Positions 16,802-24,636 of a stretch of 64,000 nucleotides of DNA are shown piece by piece. The stretch lies in the NCBI GenBank assembly GCA_900105225.1, contig LT629764.1:3554501-3618500 (forward strand), read 5' to 3'. This DNA comes from Paenibacillaceae bacterium GAS479. Lineage in GTDB: Bacteria; Bacillota; Bacilli; Paenibacillales; Paenibacillaceae. Within the stretch, counting starts at the first letter, position 1; each line of letters begins with the position of its first letter. The notes beneath the pieces are model-generated. The model made no database searches. It saw nothing but the letters and a program-made list of their open reading frames with translations, and was not told the origin of the DNA. Position numbers and translations under genes: made by a program.

Positions 16802-16990
16802 TTAATTGCTAGCATATCCGAGCTCGCGGAGCCGTTTGACATGTCGCATGTAGCGGCCTCTAAACTCGTCAAGGTGCTTGAGAAAGCTCGTTTGCTGCAA
16901 AGAAGGAAAACGCATTATTATCGTCTGAACGGCGAGACTTTATCCCGTGCCTCGCAGTGTCTCGGCCTGTACATAGTCCATGCCATCTGA
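16802..16990 (+). pseudogene. ArsR-family regulator, 3' remnant
   Basis: A frame beginning at the right end of the TnpB element, without a start codon, reads S-I-S-E-L-A-E-P-F-D-M-S-H-V-A-A-S-K-L-V then K-V-L-E-K-A-R-L-L-Q-R-R-K-T-H-Y-Y-R-L-N-G and stops at 16988-16990. This is the recognition helix and wing of an ArsR-type winged helix; the first half is missing. It was probably cut off by insertion of the adjacent element. Confidence 0.75.
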
Positions 16991-17118
16991 AAATTGACCA
17001 ACAACAATGACGATATAGTGGCCACCGCTCACCATTCACCGCAAAACATTTGGAAGAACGCTCCCGCTGGAGCGGGACAACGGGAACTGGTACTGTAGCA
17101 TCTGCAGCACCTGAAGCA

Positions 17119-17157
17119 TCTAGAGCAGGTACACTCTAAGCGGACTCCTGCTCTAGA
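17119..17157 (-). terminator. Inverted repeat at the end of the XRE gene
   Basis: TCTAGAGCAGG - 17 nt - CCTGCTCTAGA, an 11-bp perfect stem overlapping the stop codon; no T-tract follows, so its role as a terminator is uncertain. Confidence 0.4.
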
Positions 17158-17875
17158 GTTTCAAGCGTTGAGCCTGCCGATAGGCTTCTAAGCTGGCAAC
17201 AAGGAATTGTTGTTCATCCGCCGTCAGGTTGTCCAATATTAGAGGATTGGCTTCCGAGAAGGAGGCGTGCGCGTCAGTAGGAGCGGTCGCGGCTGGCAAG
17301 CCGGGATTCGCAGGACTCGCAGGACTCGTAAGGCTCGCAGGACTCGCAGGACTCGTAAGGCTCGCAGGACTCGCAGGACTCGTAAGGCTCGCAGGACTCG
17401 CAAGACCCGTTGAACTCGCAGAACTCGCAGGACTCGCAGGACTCGTAAGGCTCGCAGGACTCGTAAGGCTCGCAGGACTCGTAAGGCTCGCAGAACTAGC
17501 AGTACCAGTCGCTGAAGCACTCGCATCGGCAGCACGGGCCGAAAGCCCAGCAGCCGAATTGATGGCAGCAGCATCAACTGCTGTAACATCATTCGGTCCC
17601 GCACCTACTGATGAGACTGCTTCATTAACAGGCACGCCCGCATCGGGCCCGTCCAGGCCGAGCAAATAATCCGTTGACACGCCGAACAGGCGGCATAGCT
17701 GCAGCAGCATGGCGTAATCGGGCTCATTGATGTCATTTTCATATTGGGACACGGTGGACTTGGCAAGACCGAGCCGATTCGCAAGCTGTCGCTGCGTCCA
17801 GCCGAGTAGCTGTCGCTGTTTGCGCAGCTGAGAACCGATGCCGGACCAACCGGAATCAGATGTAGATGAACTCAC
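17153..17875 (-). CDS. XRE-family regulator with a long Ala/Ser/Thr/Pro repeat linker
   Basis: 240 residues from a GTG at 17875 that follows GGAAAGGAG by 9 nt. An earlier in-frame ATG at 17929 lies beside a TATAAT and is less likely. A Cro/C1 helix-turn-helix (about residues 14-75) has L-G-W-T-Q-R-Q-L-A-N-R-L-G-L-A-K-S-T-V-S-Q-Y-E and ends in S-T-D-Y-L-L-G. A low-complexity linker of S-P-A-S-L-T-type repeats (about 125-200) follows, and then a conserved-looking tail, L-T-A-D-E-Q-Q-F-L-V-A-S-L-E-A-Y. The linker is encoded by 9/27-bp tandem repeats and should vary between strains. Targets unknown. Confidence 0.82.
   Translation of the reverse strand: MSSSTSDSGWSGIGSQLRKQRQLLGWTQRQLANRLGLAKSTVSQYENDINEPDYAMLLQLCRLFGVSTDYLLGLDGPDAGVPVNEAVSSVGAGPNDVTAVDAAAINSAAGLSARAADASASATGTASSASLTSPASLTSPASLTSPASPASSASSTGLASPASLTSPASPASLTSPASPASLTSPASPANPGLPAATAPTDAHASFSEANPLILDNLTADEQQFLVASLEAYRQAQRLKL
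17308..17490. repeat. 9-bp/27-bp tandem repeat inside the XRE gene
   Basis: Alternating CTCGCAGGA and CTCGTAAGG nonamers, in phase with codons (three codons each), about 20 copies. Confidence 0.9.
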
Positions 17876-17995
17876 AGAGGCGGACTCCTTTCCGAAGTTA
17901 AGGATGAAGTTCGCCCTATTATACCGCATCTATCAAAATAAGTTCAGCCTGGATGTCCGCTCTCGAGAGGGAGGGGAGCCGGGCTTTTTCATGTG

Positions 17996-18829
17996 TCAAC
18001 TGCCTTCACCCGGAAGCTTCTGCTCATGCGGGCACCAACCGATCGGACTGCGGCATATTGCCTCCGCTAATTCGGGCTCCTTTTGGGCAAGGGTATTGAA
18101 GTAGTTGACTAACACATGATTACCAGAAAAACTGCCGCCGTTGAAATCCAGCGGGGACAAATCGCTAACATGTGAGTAGTAATAGATCAGCTTAGTTCGA
18201 GGTTCCTGATAGACGAGCGGAGGCAGGTACGTAACGATGTCATTGCTATTCGACAATCGAAAGCTGCGGGTAACAGCTTTAGCATAGGTTTCGGCGAACT
18301 GGGAATTGCCGACGCGCGGGGAGGCGTACGTATAGACAATCGGTGAGCGGAAAACGCTGTTCACTGCCAAATCAACCGCCGCCAGTGTGGAGATCGCTCC
18401 CCCTAAGCTATGCCCGGTAAGGAAAAGGGGCTTGCGTGATGATGTTTTGCCGAGCAGCTCGAACAGCTGTGGGCGAAGGCTTTTGTACAGGGAAGTGAAG
18501 CCGCGATGGGTGGAGCCGCCATTTTTGACCAAGTCAAAGTCGATCTGATCCGCCATGAAGTCGGTCAACCACTCCGAGGTGGAGCTAGTGCCGCGAAAGG
18601 CCACCAGCACCGCTTCGGGGGACTCCGCAACGAAGCCGAAAGGCTGACTATTTATGCTGGAAGCTCCACCTGAGTGGATAATGCCGATTACCCTGAATTC
18701 ATCTGGCAAACGAACCTCCCCGGTTCCTTTGAGAAGCAGATAGGTTTGTCCGCATACAGCCGCCAAAAACAAGGCCGTCCGGTCATCCATGACAGGGGTG
18801 GCGCTGCTGAGCTTCTTTTTTCTGCACAC
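17996..18829 (-). CDS. Lipase class 3 family protein
   Basis: 277 residues; the GTG at 18829 lies 9 nt after AAGGAG, whereas the TTG three codons earlier touches the ribosome site. The alpha/beta-hydrolase triad is recognisable: nucleophile in L-T-G-H-S-L-G-G-A (about residue 140), Asp in S-N-S-N-D-I-V-T-Y-L-P-P, His in S-G-N-H-V-L-V-N-Y-F. V-A-F-R-G-T-S-S-T-S-E-W is the class-3 oxyanion strand, and S-P-R-V-G-N is also typical. No signal peptide is visible, so it is probably cytoplasmic. Class-3 members cleave mono- and triacylglycerols, but the substrate cannot be read here. Confidence 0.85.
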   Translation of the reverse strand: MCRKKKLSSATPVMDDRTALFLAAVCGQTYLLLKGTGEVRLPDEFRVIGIIHSGGASSINSQPFGFVAESPEAVLVAFRGTSSTSEWLTDFMADQIDFDLVKNGGSTHRGFTSLYKSLRPQLFELLGKTSSRKPLFLTGHSLGGAISTLAAVDLAVNSVFRSPIVYTYASPRVGNSQFAETYAKAVTRSFRLSNSNDIVTYLPPLVYQEPRTKLIYYYSHVSDLSPLDFNGGSFSGNHVLVNYFNTLAQKEPELAEAICRSPIGWCPHEQKLPGEGS

Positions 18830-19249
18830 GCTGCCCAACTCCTTCGCCGCTAAATAACTTATAAAGTAGTATATGCAGCAAGGACGGGAGTTGCGCCTAG
18901 ACGAATGCTCAAAGAAGATGGGCGTTAGCTGGTGTTTATGGAAAGTAGAGTACTGATTTGACTGAAAAAGAAACGACTTGCTTCAATAATAGAAACAACG
19001 TCAGCCACTGGCCGGAAAATCAGCCTAGACTGCCGCTGTTTTATTGAACTAGCGTATCTGTCGGTTTAATAGAAGCTTGGCTAATTTTTGTGAAAATAAA
19101 GGGGGAAATCCCGGCCCCTTAAGTAAAGGGAACCGGGATTTCGAATAAGCTATAAGGTTTCTTGATAACACCAAAGCTTTTCAACAAGTGTTCAGTCAGC
19201 TTGCCTAGAGCCCTCGCGGGCTCAGCCAGTTTTGTTCGTGTTACCGTCG
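18830..19249. other. Gene-free stretch
   Basis: Apart from the terminator at 19106-19141 I see no gene, tRNA or known regulatory element here; short open frames have no ribosome sites or family features. Confidence 0.4.
19106..19141 (-). terminator. Hairpin downstream of the DUF1328 gene
   Basis: AAATCCCGG ... CCGGGATTT with an inner CCCCTT/AAAGGG pairing; it lies 109 nt past the end of the minus-strand gene. Confidence 0.6.
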
Positions 19250-19414
19250 TTAAACATTCGTCTTTCGGCCCGTAATAAGGGAAACTACGAACAGGATCAG
19301 GAAGATAAAGAACAGGACTTTTGCAATGCTTGCTGCTGCGCCTACAATACCGCCGAAGCCGAAGATTGCTGCGACGATCGCGATTATAAGAAAAATAACT
19401 GCCCATCTTAACAT
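19250..19414 (-). CDS. DUF1328 small membrane protein (YtjA family)
   Basis: 54 residues from the ATG at 19414, giving the classic family start [16 protein letters not shown] and the [14 protein letters not shown] glycine-rich turn between two transmembrane helices. The TTG seven codons earlier would add a non-family extension. Function is unknown; members are often stress-induced. A sigma-B-type promoter at 19539-19563 points at it on the same strand, 125 nt upstream. Confidence 0.88.
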   Translation of the reverse strand: MLRWAVIFLIIAIVAAIFGFGGIVGAAASIAKVLFFIFLILFVVSLITGRKTNV

Positions 19415-19538
19415 ATAAATCACCGTACCCTTCAAGGTTTTTAGCGGATTCGGTCGTTTCGGATACCGATTTTTACGTTGTGTCCGAAGCTTTCGAATCT
19501 GCCGGACGTTTGCTTGTCGTCCGCTGTTGTAGCTGTAT

Positions 19539-19563
19539 TAACCCTTGCCCAGGGCGGTGAAAC
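19539..19563 (-). promoter_or_regulatory. Sigma-B-type promoter upstream of the DUF1328 gene
   Basis: Minus strand: GTTTCA - 13 nt - GGGTTA, the same spacing and nearly the same boxes as the site before rsbV. The sigma-B consensus is GTTTAA-N12-14-GGGTAT. Confidence 0.6.
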
Positions 19564-19725
19564 AAGCAAAAGAGCTGGGAAAATGAGGCTACATCTTATT
19601 GATCTTTATCTTTATATCGCGATCATGCTGCCATTTCCGAACTTGATTGGAGCAGACCTGCCTGGGGTATTAATGCTTATATACAACCCGGCAAGTTGAA
19701 GGCCGTTAAAGGGAGGACATGAAGG

Positions 19726-20328
19726 ATGGATACAGTTATTGCAATCAGCGTGTTGATTATTGCCATTTCGATTGCGGTTCTCGTGGTATTTTTGGTGCAA
19801 ACGCTGCGCAAAGCTCAGCAGTCGATGGAAGCGGCAAGTGGCGCAATCCGCGAAGTACAAGGAGCGATTAAAGAGTGGAAAGGCGATGTAGATGCCCTCG
19901 TCGTCAGCGTCAAGGATTTGACTAATCAAGTAAATCATCAAATTGATGCGGTCGATCCGCTGATGGCTTCAGTTCGGGAAGTTGGCACGACGGTACATGA
20001 GGTTGCAGCAGCAGCTCGTGAATTCTCTAGCGGCTGGACGAACCGCCTGCGCCGTAAGGCTCATGAGTCGGCCGTTACCAGCGAGCTTAAAACGGAAGGT
20101 ATCAAGGCATCTTTGCCAGCCGTCGGAGCAGATTCTCTCAGCAGTAGCGCTGCTGCTTATGCAGGTACAGCAGTTCCGCTTCGCGCAGGTGCAGCCGCAG
20201 TAGGCCAATCTCCGCATAAGGTTCCGGTTGTAGCCGAAGAGCCAGCAGGCGCTCCCGCATGGATCGGCTGGCTAGATGTTGGCATCCAGGCTGCGCGTCT
20301 CATTCGCTCCAGCCGTACAAAAGCATAA
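19726..20328 (+). CDS. DUF948-domain membrane-anchored protein
   Basis: 200 residues with GGGAGGA before the ATG. One N-terminal transmembrane helix (residues 3-25) is followed by a long helical, coiled-coil-like region (about 28-110) rich in E-V-Q-G-A-I-K-E-W and V-K-D-L-T-N-Q-V-N-H-Q-I-D heptads, the DUF948/YtxG type. The tail is Ala-rich, ending W-I-G-W-L-D-V-G-I-Q-A-A-R-L-I-R. YtxG-type proteins are sigma-B/sigma-H-linked general-stress proteins in Bacillus; a GGGTAT at 19665-19670 is suggestive but lacks a clear -35 box. Probably an envelope stress protein of unknown biochemical role. Confidence 0.8.
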   Translation: MDTVIAISVLIIAISIAVLVVFLVQTLRKAQQSMEAASGAIREVQGAIKEWKGDVDALVVSVKDLTNQVNHQIDAVDPLMASVREVGTTVHEVAAAAREFSSGWTNRLRRKAHESAVTSELKTEGIKASLPAVGADSLSSSAAAYAGTAVPLRAGAAAVGQSPHKVPVVAEEPAGAPAWIGWLDVGIQAARLIRSSRTKA

Positions 20329-20371
20329 GACGTTTAAGCAATCTCCCTAACGCGGTTGCGATAAAGAAACA

Positions 20372-20403
20372 AAGGAGCGAATCCCAGATGGGGTTCGCTC
20401 CTT
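20372..20403. terminator. Bidirectional terminator between converging genes
   Basis: AAGGAGCGAA ... TTCGCTCCTT; on the minus strand it is followed by TTGTTTC. It separates the DUF948 gene from the glycosidase gene. Confidence 0.75.
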
Positions 20404-20409
20404 ATCAGT

Positions 20410-22989
20410 TTACGGTGTTACATTATACAGATTATTGATCTCTGTAGCTGTGAGAGCTTTTTTGGAAAGATGAGCTTCGTCAATCGCACCATTCCAGTTC
20501 GCGCTTGTCGCGGAAGGCGACTTATGCGCTCCGATACGGAAATCACCCGTTGATGATTGTGTGGTAGCTGTTCTTGTTGAATCCAACACACCGTTGATAT
20601 AGAACTGAAGATTGCTTCCGCTTTTGACCAGCGCCACATGTGTCCATGTTCCCGTAGGAATCGTACCTGTGGAGACCGAGGTGACACCTCCAAGATAAGA
20701 TCTCAGCTGCCCGGAATTGACATCCCGATATAAGATGCTTCGTCCTGAGTTGCCTTCTTGGGCAAATATCGTTTGATTAGAGCCGGCATTCGAAGCTTGA
20801 TCGAGTTTAACCCAGGCAGCCATCGTGAAGTCAGTAGCAGCAGGATCGAAGAAATTCGGAATCCTTATAAAATAATCGCCAAAAGTACTTGTTCCTACAG
20901 GTGCGAGGTCAAGCGCGCCACCTTTTTTGCCTTGTGAAACCCATGTTGCCGTTCCGCCAGTGGAAGAAATCGTACCGTTCAGGTTGTTGCCCGAAGAATC
21001 GGCTGCTATAGAACCGGAAGTTTCATTCAGCTTGTAATGAGCCGTACTGCCATCGGAGGGAAGAACGATAGAACCCGTTAATTTAATCGCGGTTAAGGTG
21101 TGCGCAGGGAAGGTATAGGTGAACGAACTTCCTGATACAGGAATCGTGGACACTTGATTCACGACTACTGGCGCCTGACCGGATGAATTCAATTGGTCCA
21201 GTGCCAGTCCTTCTCCAAGCTTCCATACCGCAGCGGTTGCTCCAGGCGTATAGTTTGCAATGTTAAGGCTTGTTGCGTAGTCATTCGTTGGATCTTCATT
21301 CATGACAAGTACGTACAAATCTCCATTGGCATCCTTTGTTGCAACGGCATTAAGCGAATTGACGGGATTCGCGTTAGTGCCTGGCGGGGTGTAGGTAGGC
21401 ATATTTTGAATGGAAGGAGCATTTAGCGCCGTTGACCCCGTCATATTGACTAGCATCTTAAACATATGCGCCGTTGCACTCTGTGAAAAGTTATAGGAGC
21501 TGCCCGGTATATTATTACTATTAAAGATAGCAGCAGGCCCATTTCCCAGTGTGTCATTGGTTGCCCAATCATCAATCATACTATGTTTAGCTGCTACTGG
21601 AACGCCATTTTGAATAAAGTTGAACTGGTACTTGGCTGTAATAAGAGCGCTGCCTAACCCGAGCTGATAATTTTTAGATTCATTCGTATGAGAATCCTGG
21701 CCAAGCCCGTATTCGGAAGGATAGACGATCCCGCCGGATAACGGTTCATTTTTTAAAATTCTCTGCAAATTGTTAACTTCATAAAGGGCGGCACCGACCT
21801 GGCTCATCGTGGCTTTGTAATAATCGATCAAGCTAAGAGTCCTGTTTTGATTCACCGTATAGGGATGGATCGACATGCCGTCGTAAGCGACGTTAGCGGC
21901 AGCAAGCGCAGCTATTGTTTTGCCGTCATGCAGGTTGCTGAGCACTTTAATGGAAGGATCGACGCTTTTCATAGCCGTAATATAATCTTTGTATCCAAAA
22001 TGGTAGGAACTGTACGAAACCGTTATTGCCGCGCCCGCCGGCGGGATTTTTCCATTCACGCCATTTCCGAATTTAATCAGGCCGCTGTTGTTATCCAATT
22101 GGTAGACGGGATCATTCGGGCCGTAGCCTGCAAAAGTAGCCACTTTTGTCCACGCCGTATTGTCCACGTAAACCGCGTCGGTTCCCGCCGTTACAGGTCC
22201 ATAAGCTACATAAACCTGTTGTCCGTTAACTCCTGTGCTGGAATATTTATTGTTTAAAGAACTCCAATCCCCCTTGAGCACAACAGGCTGTTTCGTGAAG
22301 GAAACCGTGCCTCCATTCACATAATAGTTTTGATAATCTTGGCCTGCAGGGATTCCATTGAGCCAATACTTTTGATAGCCAAGGTATGTCTCGTTCCCGA
22401 TTTCAAAATAGTTGATGTTATACGGTGCTGGGTGACCGTTGCTGATCCGCAACTGCACATAAGGATTGCTGGTATTCGTGCCGTTCAAATACTGCACCAG
22501 ATTAGCCGCATCTGTCGGATTGCCGTTCCCCATGTTGTACATATACGTCATTTCAGTGCCGGTATCCTCGGAGAATTTAAGCGCAGCATCCAGATCGAAA
22601 TCGGAAATCTCCGGTGCGAACGTTTTGCCGTGAATTTGGGGAAGTCCGCTGTCTGGATTGCTATTGTTCCCGTTGCCTACACCACGCTGCCACTGAAATA
22701 AGTTTGCAATTGTACCGCCAGGGTATCGCATTGTCTTAAGACCGATATCGTTATAACTGTTTTCAAAGTCAGGATATACTTGCTGGTTCACCGAATCATA
22801 CATGCCAATACCATTTTTGTAGTACCGATGATTACCGCCAAACAGCAAAGGAGAGACGCTTGTTGCATTAGTATTTGCATTAAATGAAATAACCGGATTC
22901 GCCGTTGCACTGACAGTTGTTAGAGGTACTATTGTACTTGCGAGAGTAAGTGCACTTAGTAATACCATAAAGCGCTTCTTCAACTTCAT
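20410..22989 (-). CDS. Secreted clan GH-A glycosidase (alpha-L-arabinofuranosidase-like) with C-terminal LamG domain
   Basis: 859 residues; the ATG at 22989 follows GAGGTGG. A signal peptide (K-L-K-K-R-F then a hydrophobic stretch, ending near V-S-A-T-A) precedes a TIM-barrel region with M-R-Y-P-G-G-T-I-A-N-L-F-Q-W, the acid/base motif F-E-I-G-N-E (about residue 197) and a likely nucleophile in Y-P-S-E-Y-G-L-G (about 426). This resembles GH51/GH79-type enzymes; exact family and substrate are not certain. A LamG/concanavalin-like domain (about 655-859, A-H-Y-K-L-N-E-T-S-G-S ... F-R-I-G-A-H-K) probably binds polysaccharide. A cre site upstream predicts CcpA repression. No transporter is adjacent. 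Confidence 0.8.
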   Translation of the reverse strand: MKLKKRFMVLLSALTLASTIVPLTTVSATANPVISFNANTNATSVSPLLFGGNHRYYKNGIGMYDSVNQQVYPDFENSYNDIGLKTMRYPGGTIANLFQWQRGVGNGNNSNPDSGLPQIHGKTFAPEISDFDLDAALKFSEDTGTEMTYMYNMGNGNPTDAANLVQYLNGTNTSNPYVQLRISNGHPAPYNINYFEIGNETYLGYQKYWLNGIPAGQDYQNYYVNGGTVSFTKQPVVLKGDWSSLNNKYSSTGVNGQQVYVAYGPVTAGTDAVYVDNTAWTKVATFAGYGPNDPVYQLDNNSGLIKFGNGVNGKIPPAGAAITVSYSSYHFGYKDYITAMKSVDPSIKVLSNLHDGKTIAALAAANVAYDGMSIHPYTVNQNRTLSLIDYYKATMSQVGAALYEVNNLQRILKNEPLSGGIVYPSEYGLGQDSHTNESKNYQLGLGSALITAKYQFNFIQNGVPVAAKHSMIDDWATNDTLGNGPAAIFNSNNIPGSSYNFSQSATAHMFKMLVNMTGSTALNAPSIQNMPTYTPPGTNANPVNSLNAVATKDANGDLYVLVMNEDPTNDYATSLNIANYTPGATAAVWKLGEGLALDQLNSSGQAPVVVNQVSTIPVSGSSFTYTFPAHTLTAIKLTGSIVLPSDGSTAHYKLNETSGSIAADSSGNNLNGTISSTGGTATWVSQGKKGGALDLAPVGTSTFGDYFIRIPNFFDPAATDFTMAAWVKLDQASNAGSNQTIFAQEGNSGRSILYRDVNSGQLRSYLGGVTSVSTGTIPTGTWTHVALVKSGSNLQFYINGVLDSTRTATTQSSTGDFRIGAHKSPSATSANWNGAIDEAHLSKKALTATEINNLYNVTP

Positions 22990-23082
22990 TACATTCCACC
23001 TCATTTTAAAGTAGTTTTTATACAAAATAGTAAAACTGCGTTCTGTCCCCCCCTTGTGAAGCAAGATCAACTATAATTATAA

Positions 23083-23096
23083 TGAAAACGATTTCA
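23083..23096. promoter_or_regulatory. cre site (CcpA) before the glycosidase gene
   Basis: TGAAAACGATTTCA fits the consensus TGWNANCGNTNWCA fully. On the minus strand it sits immediately upstream of TATAAT (23081-23076). Confidence 0.7.
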
Positions 23097-23405
23097 TTTT
23101 TTGGTCAAATGTTCTGTTTTTTTTGTTAAAATATCGGCAATCCGGGGGAGGCAGGACGCAGCTATTCAAGCAGCCCGTTTAATCTTTCTCAGCTTTGGTT
23201 AATGTACAATTGACACCTTGCAGTTGTTGCTGTTAATTTGGCCATGCTTGCGGTCTCACTGGACTTTGCCGGTTAGTTCCGCTACGATAAATCTCAAGAA
23301 ACAATTGGAATAACGCTGTTGTCACGGGGATGGCTTAGGTTACTACTTAGCTTTTATACAGGCAGTTCATCTGCACTTGCTATGATTTGGGGAGAATGAA
23401 TCAAC
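23097..23405. other. Gene-free stretch before the PP2C gene
   Basis: AT-rich next to the cre site, then ordinary composition. A TTGCTATGAT (extended -10-like, about 23376-23385) may start the PP2C gene. No other element is recognised. Confidence 0.35.
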
Positions 23406-24563
23406 ATGCGCATTGTGGTAGTCGATGATAACGCGATGAACATTACAGTCGTTCAGGAAATGCTCAAACGTGCAGGATATTGGGATGTTCGCGCCGCTTC
23501 TTCCGGCATGGAGCTTTTCTCCATGATGGGACTCGAAGAGGATGGCACAGAGCCAGAGGGAAGCGGACGTACGCCAGATGTTGATCTTATTCTGTTGGAC
23601 ATGATGATGCCTCGGATAGACGGAATTGCTGCGTGCCAAGCGATACAGGCTTCGGAGCGCTTGCGCGACATTCCTGTCATTATGGTAACGGCGATCGGTG
23701 ATTCCAAAAAGCTCGCCGAGGCGCTAGATGCCGGCGCAATCGATTATGTAACCAAGCCGATCAATCGGATCGAGCTGCTTGCGCGCATTCGCGTGGCGCT
23801 GCGGCTCAAGCAGGAGAAGGATTGGCATAAAGAGAGGGATCGCCGCATCCGGGAGGAGCTGCAGCTGGCCAAGGAGGTTCAGTCTGCTGCCCTCCCATCT
23901 AAACTGGATGAGAAGGGCATCGTTATCGATGCCATCTACCAGCCTTCGGAGGAGCTGTCCGGAGATCTGTACGCCTGGAATCGTATTGACGACAATCGGT
24001 ACGGTATAGCCGTCATTGATGCGATGGGGCACGGTATTTCTTCCTCTTTGGTCTGCATGTTCATTGCCTCTGTGCTTCGTGATGCGATGGTGACCAAGGT
24101 CGAGCCGGTCCGCGTCATGGAAGAGCTTAACCGCCGCGCGCTGCAGCTGCAGTTCGCGGATCAATTGATCCAGTATTACTTCACGGCTTTATATTTAGTT
24201 GTAGACCTGGGCCGCGGCACGGTGGAGTATGTCAATGCGGGCCATCCACCGGGACTGCTTGTCCGAGCTGGAGCGGATGGACCTGTCGAGCAGTTGTCAG
24301 GTGGCGGTATGGCCGTTGGACTATTCGAGGACGTTCCGTTCACGAAGCAGGTGCTCAAGGTTCGGGAAGGCGACCAGCTGTTATTGTTCACTGACGGACT
24401 GCTTGAGCTTGTTACAGGTCCAGAAGAGAACAGGCTGGATCTGCTGATGGAGCGAATGGCCGGAGCGGTGCGGCAGAGTGGTTCTCTTCAGGAGCTGATC
24501 CAGGGCGAGCCTGGTCAGCCTCGTCCAGATGACTGCTGCCTGGTGCAGATCAGCATTCGATAA
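23406..24563 (+). CDS. Receiver-domain PP2C/SpoIIE-type serine phosphatase
   Basis: 385 residues; ATG 18 nt after GGGGAGAATG. Residues 1-130 form a response-regulator receiver with V-V-D-D-N at the start, the phospho-acceptor Asp in L-I-L-L-D-M-M-M-P and the conserved Lys in Y-V-T-K-P. A linker helix with E-L-Q-L-A-K-E-V-Q-S-A-A-L-P leads into the SpoIIE/RsbU phosphatase (about 165-385): E-L-S-G-D-L-Y-A, V-I-D-A-M-G-H-G-I-S-S-S, F-T-D-G-L-L-E and R-P-D-D-C-C. Such enzymes dephosphorylate an anti-anti-sigma factor. The rsbV-rsbW-sigB operon 2 kb away is the obvious client (inference). The kinase feeding the receiver is not in the window. Confidence 0.9.
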   Translation: MRIVVVDDNAMNITVVQEMLKRAGYWDVRAASSGMELFSMMGLEEDGTEPEGSGRTPDVDLILLDMMMPRIDGIAACQAIQASERLRDIPVIMVTAIGDSKKLAEALDAGAIDYVTKPINRIELLARIRVALRLKQEKDWHKERDRRIREELQLAKEVQSAALPSKLDEKGIVIDAIYQPSEELSGDLYAWNRIDDNRYGIAVIDAMGHGISSSLVCMFIASVLRDAMVTKVEPVRVMEELNRRALQLQFADQLIQYYFTALYLVVDLGRGTVEYVNAGHPPGLLVRAGADGPVEQLSGGGMAVGLFEDVPFTKQVLKVREGDQLLLFTDGLLELVTGPEENRLDLLMERMAGAVRQSGSLQELIQGEPGQPRPDDCCLVQISIR

Positions 24564-24590
24564 TGCTGTATGTATTTAATCAATATGGTG

Positions 24591-24636
24591 AAAAAAGGCT
24601 CCAGTCGGCAGATTATATGCCGATTGGAGCCTTTTA
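24591..24636. terminator. Bidirectional terminator between PP2C and corA-like genes
   Basis: AAAAAAGGCTCCAGTCGGCA ... TGCCGATTGGAGCCTTTTAT; it overlaps the end of the minus-strand corA-like frame. Confidence 0.85.

Noticed and set aside
17229-17669. Plus-strand frame with Gly-Leu-Ala repeats opposite the XRE gene
   Set aside because: It is the complement of the tandem repeat inside the XRE gene; the XRE strand has the conserved HTH and a ribosome site.
19646-19670. Sigma-B promoter for the DUF948 gene
   Set aside because: GGGTAT is present, but no GTTT-type -35 box is found at the correct spacing.
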